Source of the DNA: Syntrophaceae bacterium
Lineage (GTDB): Bacteria; Desulfobacterota; Syntrophia; Syntrophales; Smithellaceae
DNA length: 60,464 nucleotides
Direction of reading: 5' to 3'
Assembly (NCBI GenBank): GCA_009773315.1
Contig: WRPE01000015.1
Coordinates: 1-60,464 of the forward strand
A program made the translations under genes and the position numbers. The notes below the pieces were generated by a model, which had not been told where the DNA came from, did no database searches, and saw nothing but the letters and a program-made list of their open reading frames with translations. This document shows positions 16,746-25,453 of this stretch, one piece after another. The first letter of the stretch is position 1. Each line of letters opens with the position of its first letter.

Positions 16746-17876
16746 ATGCCGCTTGAAAAATCCCGTCCCAAATCAAAATTGAAAATCGGCGTTTTGTACG
16801 GCGGTCGATCCGGCGAGCATCATGTATCGCTTTGTTCGGCGGCATCCGTTGTCGCGGCGCTGGATAAATCCACATACGACGTCATCGCCATCGGCATCGA
16901 TCGCGACGGTCGCTGGTACGTTCAGGACCAACCGGAAATTATCGCGGATAAAGCCTTCGGCAAAATTCTATCCTTAAAAAAGCGGGGATTGTGGCTGGTC
17001 AATCATTTCGAACAGCAAAACAAGCTGCATCTGTACAATCTGGAAGCAAGCGGAGAAAAGGTGGTTGTCGATCTGATTTTCCCCGTTTTGCACGGCACGT
17101 ACGGCGAAGACGGCACACTGCAGGGGCTTCTGGAACTGGCCATGGTTCCCTATGTGGGCGTGGATGTGGCCGGCTCCGCCATCGGCATGGATAAGGACAT
17201 CGCCAAGCGATTATTGAAAGAAATCGGCATCCCGGTTGTTCCCTGGATCACGGTGGGCAGGCATGAGTGGCGCGAACAGCCTGAAAAGATTCTGCGCAAG
17301 ACCCAAAAAGAACTCAACCTGCCGCTTTTTGTCAAGCCTTTATGCACCGGTTCTTCCGTGGGCATCAAAAAAGTAAAAGAAAAAAAAGAGCTGGCCTCGG
17401 CCATTGATTACGCTTTTCAGTTCGACACCAAGATTATGATTGAAACAGGCATCGACTGCCGGGAGATCGAATGCGCCGTGCTGGGAAACGAATGTCCGCA
17501 GGCGTCCGTCCTGGGCGAGATCCTTCCCCAACATGAATTTTATTCCTATGAAGCCAAGTACCTTGATCCACAAGGCGCCAAGATGAACATCCCCGCGAAG
17601 ATTCCTGCAAGGCTTGCCGCCACCCTTCGCCGGTGCGCCGTCGCCGGCTTCAAAGCGCTCAATTGCAATTCCATGGCGCGCGTGGATTTCTTTCTGGATA
17701 AAAAGACGGGCCGATTTTATCTTAACGAAATCAATACGCTACCCGGTTTTACCAGCATCAGCATGTATCCCAAGCTCTGGGAGGCCACCGGCCTTCCCTA
17801 CCGCAAACTACTCGACCAGCTGGTCGATCTGGCGCTTCAACGTCATCGGGAAAAATCGGCGATTAAAACAGATTAA
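16746..17876 (+). CDS. ddl: D-alanine--D-alanine ligase
   Basis: ATP-grasp enzyme making the D-Ala-D-Ala dipeptide for peptidoglycan. The 376-residue protein has VLYGGRSGEHHVSLCSA at the N-terminus, PVLHGTYGEDGTLQGLLE, PLFVKPLCTGSSVGIKKV (ATP-binding loop), and ARVDFFLDKKTGRFYLNEINTLPGFT (metal-binding Glu/Asn and catalytic loop). Length and motifs are complete. AAAAGGA precedes ATG. It is 44 bp downstream of the barrel gene. Confidence 0.95.
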   Translation: MPLEKSRPKSKLKIGVLYGGRSGEHHVSLCSAASVVAALDKSTYDVIAIGIDRDGRWYVQDQPEIIADKAFGKILSLKKRGLWLVNHFEQQNKLHLYNLEASGEKVVVDLIFPVLHGTYGEDGTLQGLLELAMVPYVGVDVAGSAIGMDKDIAKRLLKEIGIPVVPWITVGRHEWREQPEKILRKTQKELNLPLFVKPLCTGSSVGIKKVKEKKELASAIDYAFQFDTKIMIETGIDCREIECAVLGNECPQASVLGEILPQHEFYSYEAKYLDPQGAKMNIPAKIPARLAATLRRCAVAGFKALNCNSMARVDFFLDKKTGRFYLNEINTLPGFTSISMYPKLWEATGLPYRKLLDQLVDLALQRHREKSAIKTD

Positions 17877-18132
17877 GGCGAATCAATTTCTGTTAAACGG
17901 TATTCACACAGGGACGGGGTCATTCCAAGGGGAGTTGTAGCCGAAAATTTTGTGCGCCCGGATGGATCTCCTGGCGTTTGACGACAAGCCGATGAGGTAA
18001 CAGGTTGCAATCAAAGGATAACGCGCCTGCCAGGCCATGAACACCGGATTGAGACGACCATGCAGTCGTCTCAATCCGGTGTTTGTCAGGCCAAACCAAC
18101 GCAAAAAAACCAAGAACCCTTGTAGTTCACAA
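17877..18132. other. Intergenic region between convergent ddl and yidB-like genes
   Basis: No convincing gene. A leftward 69-codon open frame (17904-18113) spans the inverted repeat and lacks a ribosome-binding site, so it is discounted. The main feature is a long hairpin at 18040-18083. The composition and stray partial frame suggest a decayed mobile or repeat element, but I cannot identify it. Confidence 0.4.
18040..18083. repeat. Perfect 19-bp inverted repeat, possible bidirectional terminator or miniature element
   Basis: AACACCGGATTGAGACGAC (18040-18058) pairs exactly with GTCGTCTCAATCCGGTGTT (18065-18083) around a 6-nt loop. It lies between two converging genes, a natural place for a shared terminator, although neither side has a T-run. 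Such perfect arms without a T-tract are also typical of REP/MITE-like repeats. Confidence 0.8.
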
Positions 18133-18540
18133 TCACCAGGCGGAATTACCTTTCACAATAGTCAATCGCTGCTCCAGCAATTCACCTTCGGGTATTTGTC
18201 CATACATGGTCAGCTTATCGATCACATCGGGCAACATAACGGCCAATTTGCCTGCCGCCTCGTCTTCCGAAACCCCCAGCGCGCTCGCGATCTCTTGCAC
18301 CAGTTGTCCGCGGCCGAATACTTTCTTAATTTGATCGGCGGAAATCGGCAAGTTTGCTTCGGTGCCCACCCACGATTTAACTTGTTCCCCAAAGCCGTTG
18401 TCCTGAAATAACTTGACCAGTCCCTTCACCCCTCCGCTTGCCGGATCTGCAATCATTTTCGTGACGATCATGATCAGCTTGGCAGAGCTCTCCGTATCGT
18501 CGCTTTTAAAAAAGCCTTTTAATTTATCCATGAATCCCAT
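18133..18540 (-). CDS. YidB-family (DUF937) protein
   Basis: A 135-residue protein with no signal or membrane segment. The end of the protein, from ISADQIKKVFGRGQLVQEIAS through LGVSEDEAAGKLAVMLPDVIDKLT to GQIP, is characteristic of the YidB/DUF937 family, whose function is unknown. ATG 18540 (MGFMDKLKGFF) is preferred because AAAAGGAGATAAGC lies directly upstream; a longer frame to 18567 lacks such a site. It stands alone between ddl and TRAP system 1. Confidence 0.8.
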   Translation of the reverse strand: MGFMDKLKGFFKSDDTESSAKLIMIVTKMIADPASGGVKGLVKLFQDNGFGEQVKSWVGTEANLPISADQIKKVFGRGQLVQEIASALGVSEDEAAGKLAVMLPDVIDKLTMYGQIPEGELLEQRLTIVKGNSAW

Positions 18541-18626
18541 GCTTATCTCCTTTTGTGCATCGAACAAACATATCGCCCGGGTTAAGTTTAACGCATCCGG
18601 CTGAACTTAAATATTGTTCTTCTGCC

Positions 18627-19952
18627 TTAACCCGATGCAAGTCCCGCCGCCCGCGGAGCCCAGAGCAGAATGTCGGGGAAAATGGCAAATATAGCCACAG
18701 CCAAAAGCATCAGCATGATAAACGGCACAACCCCCTTATAGATATGATTGAGCGTTATTTCGGGAGGCGCAACCCCCTTGAGGTAAAAGATCGTATAGGC
18801 AAAGGGAGGCGTCAAAAATGACGTCTGCAGTACGATGATATTCATCAGGGCAAACCAGATGGGGTCAAAGCCGAGCTTGAGTGCGATGGGCGAAAAGAGC
18901 GGCACAACAATCATCACGATGCCGATCCAGTCCAGAAAACAGCCCATAATAACGATAATTGTCCACATCGCTATCATAACGCCCCACTTGCCGAAGGGCA
19001 GCGCCAGAACCATCTCCTCAACGATGTCGCCGCAACCCAGCCGCATGAAAACGCTTGTGAAAAACGCAGCGCCGATAAAAACCATGTAAACCATGGCGGA
19101 TGCCTTCGTTGTGGAGAAGGACGCATCTTTAATAACCTGCCAGTTCAGTTTTTTATACGAGGCGGCGAGAATAACGGCGGAAAAAGCGCCAAAAGCGGCT
19201 GCTTCCGTCGGCGCGGCTACGCCGAAGAAGATTGCGCCTAAAACGGCCAGAATGAGGATACACACGGGCAACACCGACGAGAAGAGCATCTGCATTTTTT
19301 TCGCCAACGGCACCCGGAGGTCTTCATGGATGGCCGGTCCCATTTCAGGCCTAATAAAACACACAACACCGATGTAAAGAAGATACAAAGCCGACAAAAT
19401 TACGCCCGGCAGAAAAGCGCCGATCAGCAAAGCGCCGACGGAAACATTCGCGGTGGGCGCATAGACCAGAATCATAATGCTGGGCGGAATCAAAATGCCT
19501 AAAGCACCGCCCGCGCAGATGGCGCCGCAGGCCATAGGTTTGTCATATTTATATTTCAGCATCGCCGGCAGCGCAATGATGCCCATCGTGGTGACGGTGG
19601 CCCCGACCACGCCGGTTGCCGCCGCAAAGATTGTAGAAGCGGCAACGGTGGACATGGCGAGTCCGCCCCGCAATCCTCCCAGCATAACATACATGGCGTC
19701 AAAGAGCCTTGCAGCGATCCCCGATTTTTCGATGACAATTCCCATAAAAATAAACAGCGGAATGGCAATCAGAGTATTATCGGAAAAGGCAACATGCATG
19801 CGCATCATGAAAACATTGCTGATCTGCGGCCCTACAAAGATAATGCCGAAAACCGTCGCGACGCCGGCCAGAGAAAAACCAATCGGGAAACCCATCATGA
19901 TAACCCCGATCAGGATGGTCAGCATCATAAAAGTGATCATTTCAATACTCAT
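18627..19952 (-). CDS. dctM: TRAP transporter large permease, system 1
   Basis: Large membrane subunit of a sodium-driven tripartite (TRAP) transporter for an organic acid. The 441-residue protein has about 12 predicted helices and the DctM signatures MGFPIGFSLAGVA, PLFIFMGIVIEKSG, GALGILIPPSIMILVYA and LDWIGIVMIVVPLFSPI. Its start overlaps the end of the small permease gene by 4 bp, giving translational coupling. It lies downstream of dctP and dctQ in one leftward operon. Confidence 0.93.
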   Translation of the reverse strand: MSIEMITFMMLTILIGVIMMGFPIGFSLAGVATVFGIIFVGPQISNVFMMRMHVAFSDNTLIAIPLFIFMGIVIEKSGIAARLFDAMYVMLGGLRGGLAMSTVAASTIFAAATGVVGATVTTMGIIALPAMLKYKYDKPMACGAICAGGALGILIPPSIMILVYAPTANVSVGALLIGAFLPGVILSALYLLYIGVVCFIRPEMGPAIHEDLRVPLAKKMQMLFSSVLPVCILILAVLGAIFFGVAAPTEAAAFGAFSAVILAASYKKLNWQVIKDASFSTTKASAMVYMVFIGAAFFTSVFMRLGCGDIVEEMVLALPFGKWGVMIAMWTIIVIMGCFLDWIGIVMIVVPLFSPIALKLGFDPIWFALMNIIVLQTSFLTPPFAYTIFYLKGVAPPEITLNHIYKGVVPFIMLMLLAVAIFAIFPDILLWAPRAAGLASG

Positions 19953-20470
19953 GAGATTTTCAGCTCCTTTCCGTTAATCAGCCGGTACAGCTCCGAGATG
20001 AATACATTGAACCCCTGGAGAACCAGCATGATGGTGCCGATCAGTATCCAGGTCTTGTAAGGATAGATGGGGGGGAAATAACCGATGGTGGATCTCTCCA
20101 GAATTCGCCAGGATTCTATCACCGTGGGCACCATCGCCCAGATAATCAGGAGCCAGCATAAAAAGAACATGGTCAGCATAAAAAATACATTCAAAAAAGC
20201 CTGCACCTTGACCGGGAACTTGACCAGAATCATGTCCACGCTGACATGTCCATTGACCTGCCAGGTATAGGCCAGGGTCAGGACCAGGGCAAGGCTGCAG
20301 AGAAAATATGTCGCATCTCCGCTCCAGGTCGTCGGCGCATTGAAAACATAGCGGGCGACGACTTCATAGATAAGTGCGAGAATCATCAAAGGCATACCGA
20401 AAGAAACAACCCTGGCGATTTTCTCATTGATGATATTGATAATTTTCATAATGGCAATAATGGTTTTCAT
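19949..20470 (-). CDS. dctQ: TRAP transporter small permease, system 1
   Basis: Four-helix DctQ subunit, 173 residues, with VVARYVFNAPTTWSGDATYFL and TWQVNGHVSVDMILVKFP as family hallmarks. It pairs with DctM to form the membrane part of the transporter. It is separated from dctP by 130 bp that contain a strong hairpin. Confidence 0.92.
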   Translation of the reverse strand: MKTIIAIMKIINIINEKIARVVSFGMPLMILALIYEVVARYVFNAPTTWSGDATYFLCSLALVLTLAYTWQVNGHVSVDMILVKFPVKVQAFLNVFFMLTMFFLCWLLIIWAMVPTVIESWRILERSTIGYFPPIYPYKTWILIGTIMLVLQGFNVFISELYRLINGKELKIS

Positions 20471-20528
20471 TATAACACTCCTAAGTTTCTCGTTCCTTAA
20501 AACAGGACATTGGCCTCTTCAGCCACGC

Positions 20529-20559
20529 GCCCGGCCGGAAACAAAATTTCCGACCGGGC
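20529..20559 (-). other. Intercistronic hairpin between dctP and dctQ (system 1)
   Basis: GCCCGG-c-CGGAAA (20529-20541) and TTTCCG-a-CCGGGC (20547-20559) form a 13-bp stem with one mismatch and a CAAAA loop. No T-run follows in the direction of transcription. The position directly after the binding-protein gene suggests mRNA 3'-end protection or partial attenuation, which would raise dctP expression over dctQM. Confidence 0.6.
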
Positions 20560-20600
20560 AACGCAGGAGAAGACTAGCATTAGGCATAAGGAAACTAATT

Positions 20601-21671
20601 TTACTTGCGAACAGGTAACATAAAATGTTCGTAATCGGAAAATTCCGCCCACATCTTATTTGCGGAAGCCCATGTTTTGGTCGTATGGGGTCTGTTGATT
20701 TTCTTCACCTCATCATCAATAAATTTCCAGGCAACTTTCCGGAACTCTCTCTGGTCCTTGTCTTCAACACGGGTCAACGTCAAGCCTTTGCTTTTGTAGA
20801 ATTTCAGGGTGTCGATACCCATGGTGATATCCTTCGTCCACATATCAATATTCATCGCCATGATGGCGCTCTGGAGAATCGCTTTGTATTCGGGGGGAAG
20901 CGCATTATATTTGTCTTTATTGAAACCGATCTCAAAATAGCAGGTTGGCTGATGCATGCCGGGACCGGCAACATACTTGACGACTTCATGGAAATTCTGT
21001 TGCTTATTGACGATCGGGGTGGAAAATTCCAGGGCATCCAGAATACCTTTCTGCAGCGAGGGATACAGGTCTACACCGGCTACCATCGTAACAGAGACGC
21101 CCATGGATTTAAGAATTTCAGCCCACCAGCCTGGGGTTCTGTATTTCAGGCCTTTAAAATCTTTGACATTTCTCAGGGGCTTGTTGGACATGGCCAGTAT
21201 TTCCGGGTGAGTCAAACCACCGGGAAAGATGACGACGTTCATTTTCATTTCATCATACATCTCCTGCATGAGTTCCTTGCCGCCGCCTTGATACATCCAG
21301 GTTATGTACATGGTCGGTTCCAGATGCATGGGAATAGAAGCAAAGAAATTGGCCGACGGATGCTTGCCCTGCCAATAGCCGGTCCAGCTGTGCCATCCGT
21401 CAAGCGTGCCTTTGGACGTCGCTTCCATGTTTTCCATGGCCCCGACAATAGCGCCCGCGGGAAGGACTTTGATAGTAAAATTGCCGCCGGTCATGTCACT
21501 GACACGTTTGGCCATCCCTTCCACCTCATCATGGATCAACCAGCCCTTCGCCCAGGTGGTTTGTACCGTCCATCTCACTTTGGGCAGCTCTGCAGCGTAG
21601 CTGAACCCTGCCAATACAAAAGAACACACCATCATCATGATAAAAATAAAAACTACTTTTCTTTTTTTCAT
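20601..21671 (-). CDS. dctP: TRAP transporter substrate-binding protein, system 1
   Basis: Periplasmic binding protein, 356 residues, with signal peptide (KKRKVVFIFIMMMVCSFVLAGFSYA). The mature part shows VRWTVQTTWAKGW, VLPAGAIVGAMENMEATSKGTLDGW, LKYRTPGWWAEILKSMGVSV and LYPSLQKGILDALEF, close in style to TakP-type binders of 2-oxo acids and related carboxylates. ATG 21671 is chosen since GAAGGAGGAAGGG sits just upstream; a frame from 21701 would include that site. The neighbouring CoA-transferase suggests the ligand is a carboxylic acid that is then activated to a CoA ester. Confidence 0.9.
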   Translation of the reverse strand: MKKRKVVFIFIMMMVCSFVLAGFSYAAELPKVRWTVQTTWAKGWLIHDEVEGMAKRVSDMTGGNFTIKVLPAGAIVGAMENMEATSKGTLDGWHSWTGYWQGKHPSANFFASIPMHLEPTMYITWMYQGGGKELMQEMYDEMKMNVVIFPGGLTHPEILAMSNKPLRNVKDFKGLKYRTPGWWAEILKSMGVSVTMVAGVDLYPSLQKGILDALEFSTPIVNKQQNFHEVVKYVAGPGMHQPTCYFEIGFNKDKYNALPPEYKAILQSAIMAMNIDMWTKDITMGIDTLKFYKSKGLTLTRVEDKDQREFRKVAWKFIDDEVKKINRPHTTKTWASANKMWAEFSDYEHFMLPVRK

Positions 21672-21716
21672 TTTTCCCTTCCTCCTTCTTTCTTTAGTCA
21701 TTCGGGTTACTGTTTA

Positions 21717-21732
21717 TGCGACAATTTTTCCA
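21717..21732 (-). promoter_or_regulatory. Candidate sigma-54 promoter for TRAP system 1
   Basis: On the minus strand the sequence TGG-N10-GCA has the -24/-12 spacing of a sigma-54 promoter (TGGAAAAATTGTCGCA). It lies about 46 bp upstream of the dctP start, allowing a leader of about 35 nt. The match outside the GG and GC pairs is poor, so this is tentative. Confidence 0.3.
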
Positions 21733-21846
21733 AAAATTAACATTGAAAATATCGTCATCCGTTTAAAATCCTTCCGACACAGTGTTTCGGCCTTCTGCTA
21801 ACACGTACTTATCCAATTTTTTCCGCATTGTAAATCAATTATCTTC

Positions 21847-23487
21847 CTAAAGGTTTCTTAACAGTTCCTCCTTCAGATCCATGGCCTCGACCCTGAAGAT
21901 CCGGGCATCCATCAGTTTCGGTGTTCCCTTGATAATGGGCCGGAAACCCATCTGGTCGAGGATATCCTTTTGCAGATCGACCCCCGGGGCGATCTCGATC
22001 AACTCCATTCCCTCTTCAGTCAGATTGAAGACACATCGCTCGGTTACAAAAAGAACATGCTTTTTATTCTGTGCCGCAAAACGGCCACTGAAGGTTTTCT
22101 GCTCAACCTGCTTGATGAACTTTTTTTCTTTCCCCTCCTGATCGATGCGGAGTTTCCCCTCGTCTATGGACACATGGAGACCGCCGGCCGTGAAGGTTCC
22201 CACGAAAACCACCTTCTTTGCTTTTTGGCTGATGTTGATGAACCCGCCGGGACCGACAAACCTCGCGCCGAACTTGCTGACGTTGACATTACCCTCCTCA
22301 TCCGCCTCTGCCGCGCCGAGAAAGGCCGTATCCAATCCGCCGCCGTCATAAAAATCAAACTGGTAGGGTTGGTCGATCAGACAGTCCATATTGGTGGCCG
22401 TCCCGAAGCGCAGCCCGCCGTTGGGCATGCCGCCGATGGTGCCGGGCTCCGTCGTCAGGGTCAGATATTCAATAACTTTTTCTTCATTGGCCACGCTTGC
22501 TATGCCTTCCGGCATGCCGATACCGAGATTGACAATGCTGTTGGGTGTAAGTTCGAAGGCTGCCCGGCGGGCGATTATTTTTCTGGGGCCCAGTTCCATC
22601 GGCGCAATAGAGTGCATGGGAATCTTGAGCTCTCCGCTGAGAGAGGGAGAGTAAAATTCGCCAAACGTCTGCCAGTGATTTTCGGGCGGCGACAAAACGA
22701 TATAATCCACGAGGATCCCCGGAATCTTCACCTGACGGCTGTTGAGTGTCCCCCGGTCCGCTATCCGTTCCACCTGAGCTATCACAAAACCGCCGGAATT
22801 CTTTGCCGCCATGGCTATGGACAAGGATTCCAGAGTCAGGGGTTCCTTCTCCATCGTGATATTACCGTCCAAGTCCGCCGTGGTTCCCCGAATAATAGCG
22901 ACATTGATCGGGAAGGATTTATAGAGAAGGTATTCCTCCCCGTTGATCTGGATCAGGTCTATGATATCTCTACCCTCTTTGAATGTTTTTTCGTTGAGCT
23001 TTCCGCCGTCAATCCGGGGATCAATGAAGGTTCCCATCCCTACTTGTGTGATGGTGCCCGGCTTGCCGGCTGCGATATCACGGAATAGATGGGCAACAAC
23101 CCCCTGGGGCATATTGTATCCAAAAACCAGATTTTCCCGGACTAATCTTTGCAGCTTTGGTGCCAGACCGATATGGCCGCCGATGACCGTTCCAATCAAA
23201 CCCTCGTGTCCAAGATGGTTCAAGCCTCTGTCCTGACCATCTCCCTGACCCGCCGCATAAACGATCGTCAGATTTCGCGGTGTGCCTGTCGCCAGAAAAT
23301 GCTTTTCCAGACCAATCGCAATCTCTTCCGCAAAACAGGCCCCGCAAAATCCTTCCGTCGCGACGGTATCTCCGTCGCGGATCATGCGCACGGCCTCCTC
23401 GGTTGAAACCACTTTGTCCTTCTTCACGCGCTGGGCAGCAGGTTGCGACGATATGGGATGAATCCCCTTGGGTAATTCTTGATTCAT
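21847..23487 (-). CDS. Acyl-CoA:acetate / propionate CoA-transferase
   Basis: Class I CoA-transferase with alpha and beta halves fused, 546 residues, like YdiF and propionate CoA-transferase. Visible motifs are VSTEEAVRMIRDGDTVATEGFCG at the N-terminus, the N-half GGHIGLAP, the second-half SIVNLGIGMPEGIA, and LTTEPGTIGGMPNGG, whose Glu is the expected catalytic residue forming the glutamyl-CoA intermediate. It moves CoA between acetyl-CoA or another acyl-CoA and a free acid, saving ATP in fermenting or syntrophic metabolism. It lies upstream of TRAP system 1 on the same strand, with the sigma-54 activator divergent from it. Confidence 0.88.
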   Translation of the reverse strand: MNQELPKGIHPISSQPAAQRVKKDKVVSTEEAVRMIRDGDTVATEGFCGACFAEEIAIGLEKHFLATGTPRNLTIVYAAGQGDGQDRGLNHLGHEGLIGTVIGGHIGLAPKLQRLVRENLVFGYNMPQGVVAHLFRDIAAGKPGTITQVGMGTFIDPRIDGGKLNEKTFKEGRDIIDLIQINGEEYLLYKSFPINVAIIRGTTADLDGNITMEKEPLTLESLSIAMAAKNSGGFVIAQVERIADRGTLNSRQVKIPGILVDYIVLSPPENHWQTFGEFYSPSLSGELKIPMHSIAPMELGPRKIIARRAAFELTPNSIVNLGIGMPEGIASVANEEKVIEYLTLTTEPGTIGGMPNGGLRFGTATNMDCLIDQPYQFDFYDGGGLDTAFLGAAEADEEGNVNVSKFGARFVGPGGFINISQKAKKVVFVGTFTAGGLHVSIDEGKLRIDQEGKEKKFIKQVEQKTFSGRFAAQNKKHVLFVTERCVFNLTEEGMELIEIAPGVDLQKDILDQMGFRPIIKGTPKLMDARIFRVEAMDLKEELLRNL

Positions 23488-23821
23488 AGCGGCTCTCTTT
23501 CTCAGATTGCCAAATCAGCAGCCTGGCAATAAAATAAATCTGTTTCGTTTTTATTTCTGTATCCACGTACTTTCAACAACGCTTGAAAAGCATGTCCTGA
23601 TGGTTCGGCCATGCAGAATTCAATTTCTAAAGCAAAAACGAGACCATCTGCCGCTATTAAAAAAATTTTAAATATAAACAATTAATTACTTTGTAATATC
23701 AAATAATTGCAAATATTAAAATCCTGCTGTTTTTTCTAGACAAACCATGTGCAATCCTATATATGTGAATCAAATTTCGTATCAATAATTATACATGTAT
23801 CTAGGAGGATACGGTCAGAGC
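23488..23821. other. AT-rich divergent control region between CoA-transferase and sigma-54 activator
   Basis: No gene is seen. The region is clearly richer in A and T than its surroundings, especially 23640-23800, and holds one sigma-54-like promoter facing the CoA-transferase. The length leaves room for upstream activator sites and bending. Confidence 0.55.
23631..23646 (-). promoter_or_regulatory. Candidate sigma-54 promoter for the CoA-transferase gene
   Basis: Reading the minus strand, TGGTCTCGTTTTTGCT has the invariant GG and GC pairs at exactly 10-nt spacing, a perfect TTGC-T at -12 and TGG at -24. It lies about 144 bp upstream of the start codon, next to a divergent gene for a sigma-54 activator, which strengthens the call. 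Confidence 0.45.
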
Positions 23822-25264
23822 ATGAAAAAGAATGATCATCCGTCGTTGAAAACGCATCCGCCAAAAGACAATATCGAAGCCATCGATATCCGGGAAGTCG
23901 ATAAACTGCAACAACGGTTGGAAATGTATGAGCTGATTTTTGAAAGCATCCATTACGGCGGCCTCGTTACCGACAGCAAGGGCTACGTCACGCATTTCAA
24001 CAAACCTTACGGGCTTTTTTTGAATTTGGATCCTCAGGCCCAAATCGGCAAGCATTGCACTGAAGTGATAGAAAACAGCCGTATGCATATCGTCGCCAAA
24101 TCGGGTAAACCCGATTTCAGCGACAGCCAGCGCATTAAAGGCCAAAACATGGTGGTGCACCGCATCCCCATCAAAAAAGACGGCAAAGTGATCGCCGTTT
24201 TTGGTCAGGTCCTCTTCAAGGATGTGCGCGACGTGGGCAAGCTGGCCAAAGAACTCTCCATGCTCGAATCCAAAGTGAAGCTTTATGAAGCCGAACTGCT
24301 GGCCCTGCGTTCCACGCGCTACACGCTGGATAGTATTGTCGGCGTGAGTGACAGCATCGCCTCCCTGAAAGCGCAAGCCCTGAAGGCCGCCGCAAGTCAT
24401 TTCCCCGTGTTGATCTCCGGTGAAAGCGGCACGGGAAAGGAATTGTTCGCGCAGGCCATTCACCAGGCCGGCCCGCGTAAAATTTATCCGTTCGTGCGCA
24501 TCAATTGCGCCACCATCCCCAAGGACCTTTTCGAATCGGAACTGTTCGGTTATGAAAGGGGCGCTTTCACCGGCGCGAAATCGGAAGGAAAACCCGGCAA
24601 GTTTGAACTGGCCCATCAGGGAACCATCTTCCTCGACGAAATCGGGGAACTGCCCGTGCCCATGCAACCGAAGCTCCTGCGCGTTCTTGAAGAAAAAGAA
24701 TTCGAGCGCGTAGGCGGCACCCAGGTGATTCGTTCGAATTTCCGCCTGATCGCCGCCACCAATCAGAACTTGGACGCCATGGTCCGGGACGGACGCTTCC
24801 GTAAAGATCTCTTTTACCGGCTGAATGTTTTTCCCATTACGATTCCCCCCTTGAGGGAACGTCGGGAAGATATTATTCCTGTTTTTATGCACCTTTTACA
24901 TAAATTATCTGAGGAAGCCGCTCTTTTCGACATCCGCCTCGACAGCAGCGCCCATAAAGTCCTCATGGAACATGGCTGGCCCGGAAACGTCAGGGAACTG
25001 TCTAATACGCTAGAATGGACGCTATCCTCGCTGGAAGGCAATTGCATTCGGGATAGAGACCTGCCTTTCTACCTGAAACCCCGATTGGATATGTTGCCCC
25101 CCGAAAAGAACTCGCCCATGCGGGAGATCCATGCCCACGCCGAGGCCCGGGCCATCCGCCAGGCCATAGAGGAAGCCGGCCACAATAAAGCCCGGGCAGC
25201 CCGTATCCTGGGGATTCACCGCACCCATCTGTATAAAAAAATAAAAAAGTATGGGCTGGTCTGA
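23822..25264 (+). CDS. PAS-domain sigma-54-dependent transcriptional activator
   Basis: Bacterial enhancer-binding protein of 480 residues. An N-terminal PAS-like sensor (YELIFESIHYGGLVTDSKGYVTHFN) is followed by an AAA+ domain with Walker A GESGTGKELFAQAIH, the sigma-54 contact loop GAFTGA, Walker B TIFLDEIGEL and the arginine region FRKDLFYRLNVFPI. A Fis-type helix-turn-helix closes it (NKARAARILGIHRTHLYKKIKKYG). There is no receiver domain, so it probably senses a ligand. ATG 23822 uses AGGAGG 13 nt upstream; ATG 23795 is a weaker alternative. It is divergent from the CoA-transferase and likely controls it and TRAP system 1. Confidence 0.9.
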   Translation: MKKNDHPSLKTHPPKDNIEAIDIREVDKLQQRLEMYELIFESIHYGGLVTDSKGYVTHFNKPYGLFLNLDPQAQIGKHCTEVIENSRMHIVAKSGKPDFSDSQRIKGQNMVVHRIPIKKDGKVIAVFGQVLFKDVRDVGKLAKELSMLESKVKLYEAELLALRSTRYTLDSIVGVSDSIASLKAQALKAAASHFPVLISGESGTGKELFAQAIHQAGPRKIYPFVRINCATIPKDLFESELFGYERGAFTGAKSEGKPGKFELAHQGTIFLDEIGELPVPMQPKLLRVLEEKEFERVGGTQVIRSNFRLIAATNQNLDAMVRDGRFRKDLFYRLNVFPITIPPLRERREDIIPVFMHLLHKLSEEAALFDIRLDSSAHKVLMEHGWPGNVRELSNTLEWTLSSLEGNCIRDRDLPFYLKPRLDMLPPEKNSPMREIHAHAEARAIRQAIEEAGHNKARAARILGIHRTHLYKKIKKYGLV

Positions 25265-25453
25265 AGGCTGAGATGCCCTTTGCGACCTGGATCCGGACTG
25301 AACTAAAACGGCTTCAAGGGAACCGCCGCTGGTCATCCCATTCTTAATCTGAATGGATAAGGCATCCTTTATTCCCTTGACCTCTCTTTTCTCTCGATGA
25401 TATGTAAACAATCAACAAAACGCGCTTCACAAGCGACACAGGAGATGAAAGCC

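Noticed and set aside
17904-18113. 69-codon leftward frame across the 19-bp palindrome
   Set aside because: No ribosome-binding site, spans a hairpin, no recognised similarity; more likely part of a decayed repeat.
18578-18634. CGGGTTAAG / CTTAACCCG inverted repeat as a terminator for TRAP system 1
   Set aside because: The arms are about 39 nt apart and overlap the dctM stop codon, too loose for an intrinsic terminator.
20625-21740. 371-codon open frame on the plus strand opposite dctP
   Set aside because: It is fully antisense to a well-supported TRAP binding protein gene, has no recognisable motif and its composition is what the opposite strand of a G+C-rich gene gives.
21970-23088. 372-codon open frame on the plus strand opposite the CoA-transferase
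   Set aside because: Antisense to a gene with all family motifs; the translated sequence shows no domain.
23605-23625. TGG...TGCA sequence as a sigma-54 promoter for the activator gene
   Set aside because: The GG to GC spacing is 9 rather than 10 nucleotides.
23801-24892. 363-codon open frame on the minus strand opposite the sigma-54 activator
   Set aside because: The plus-strand protein has intact GAFTGA, Walker and helix-turn-helix motifs; the antisense frame has none.
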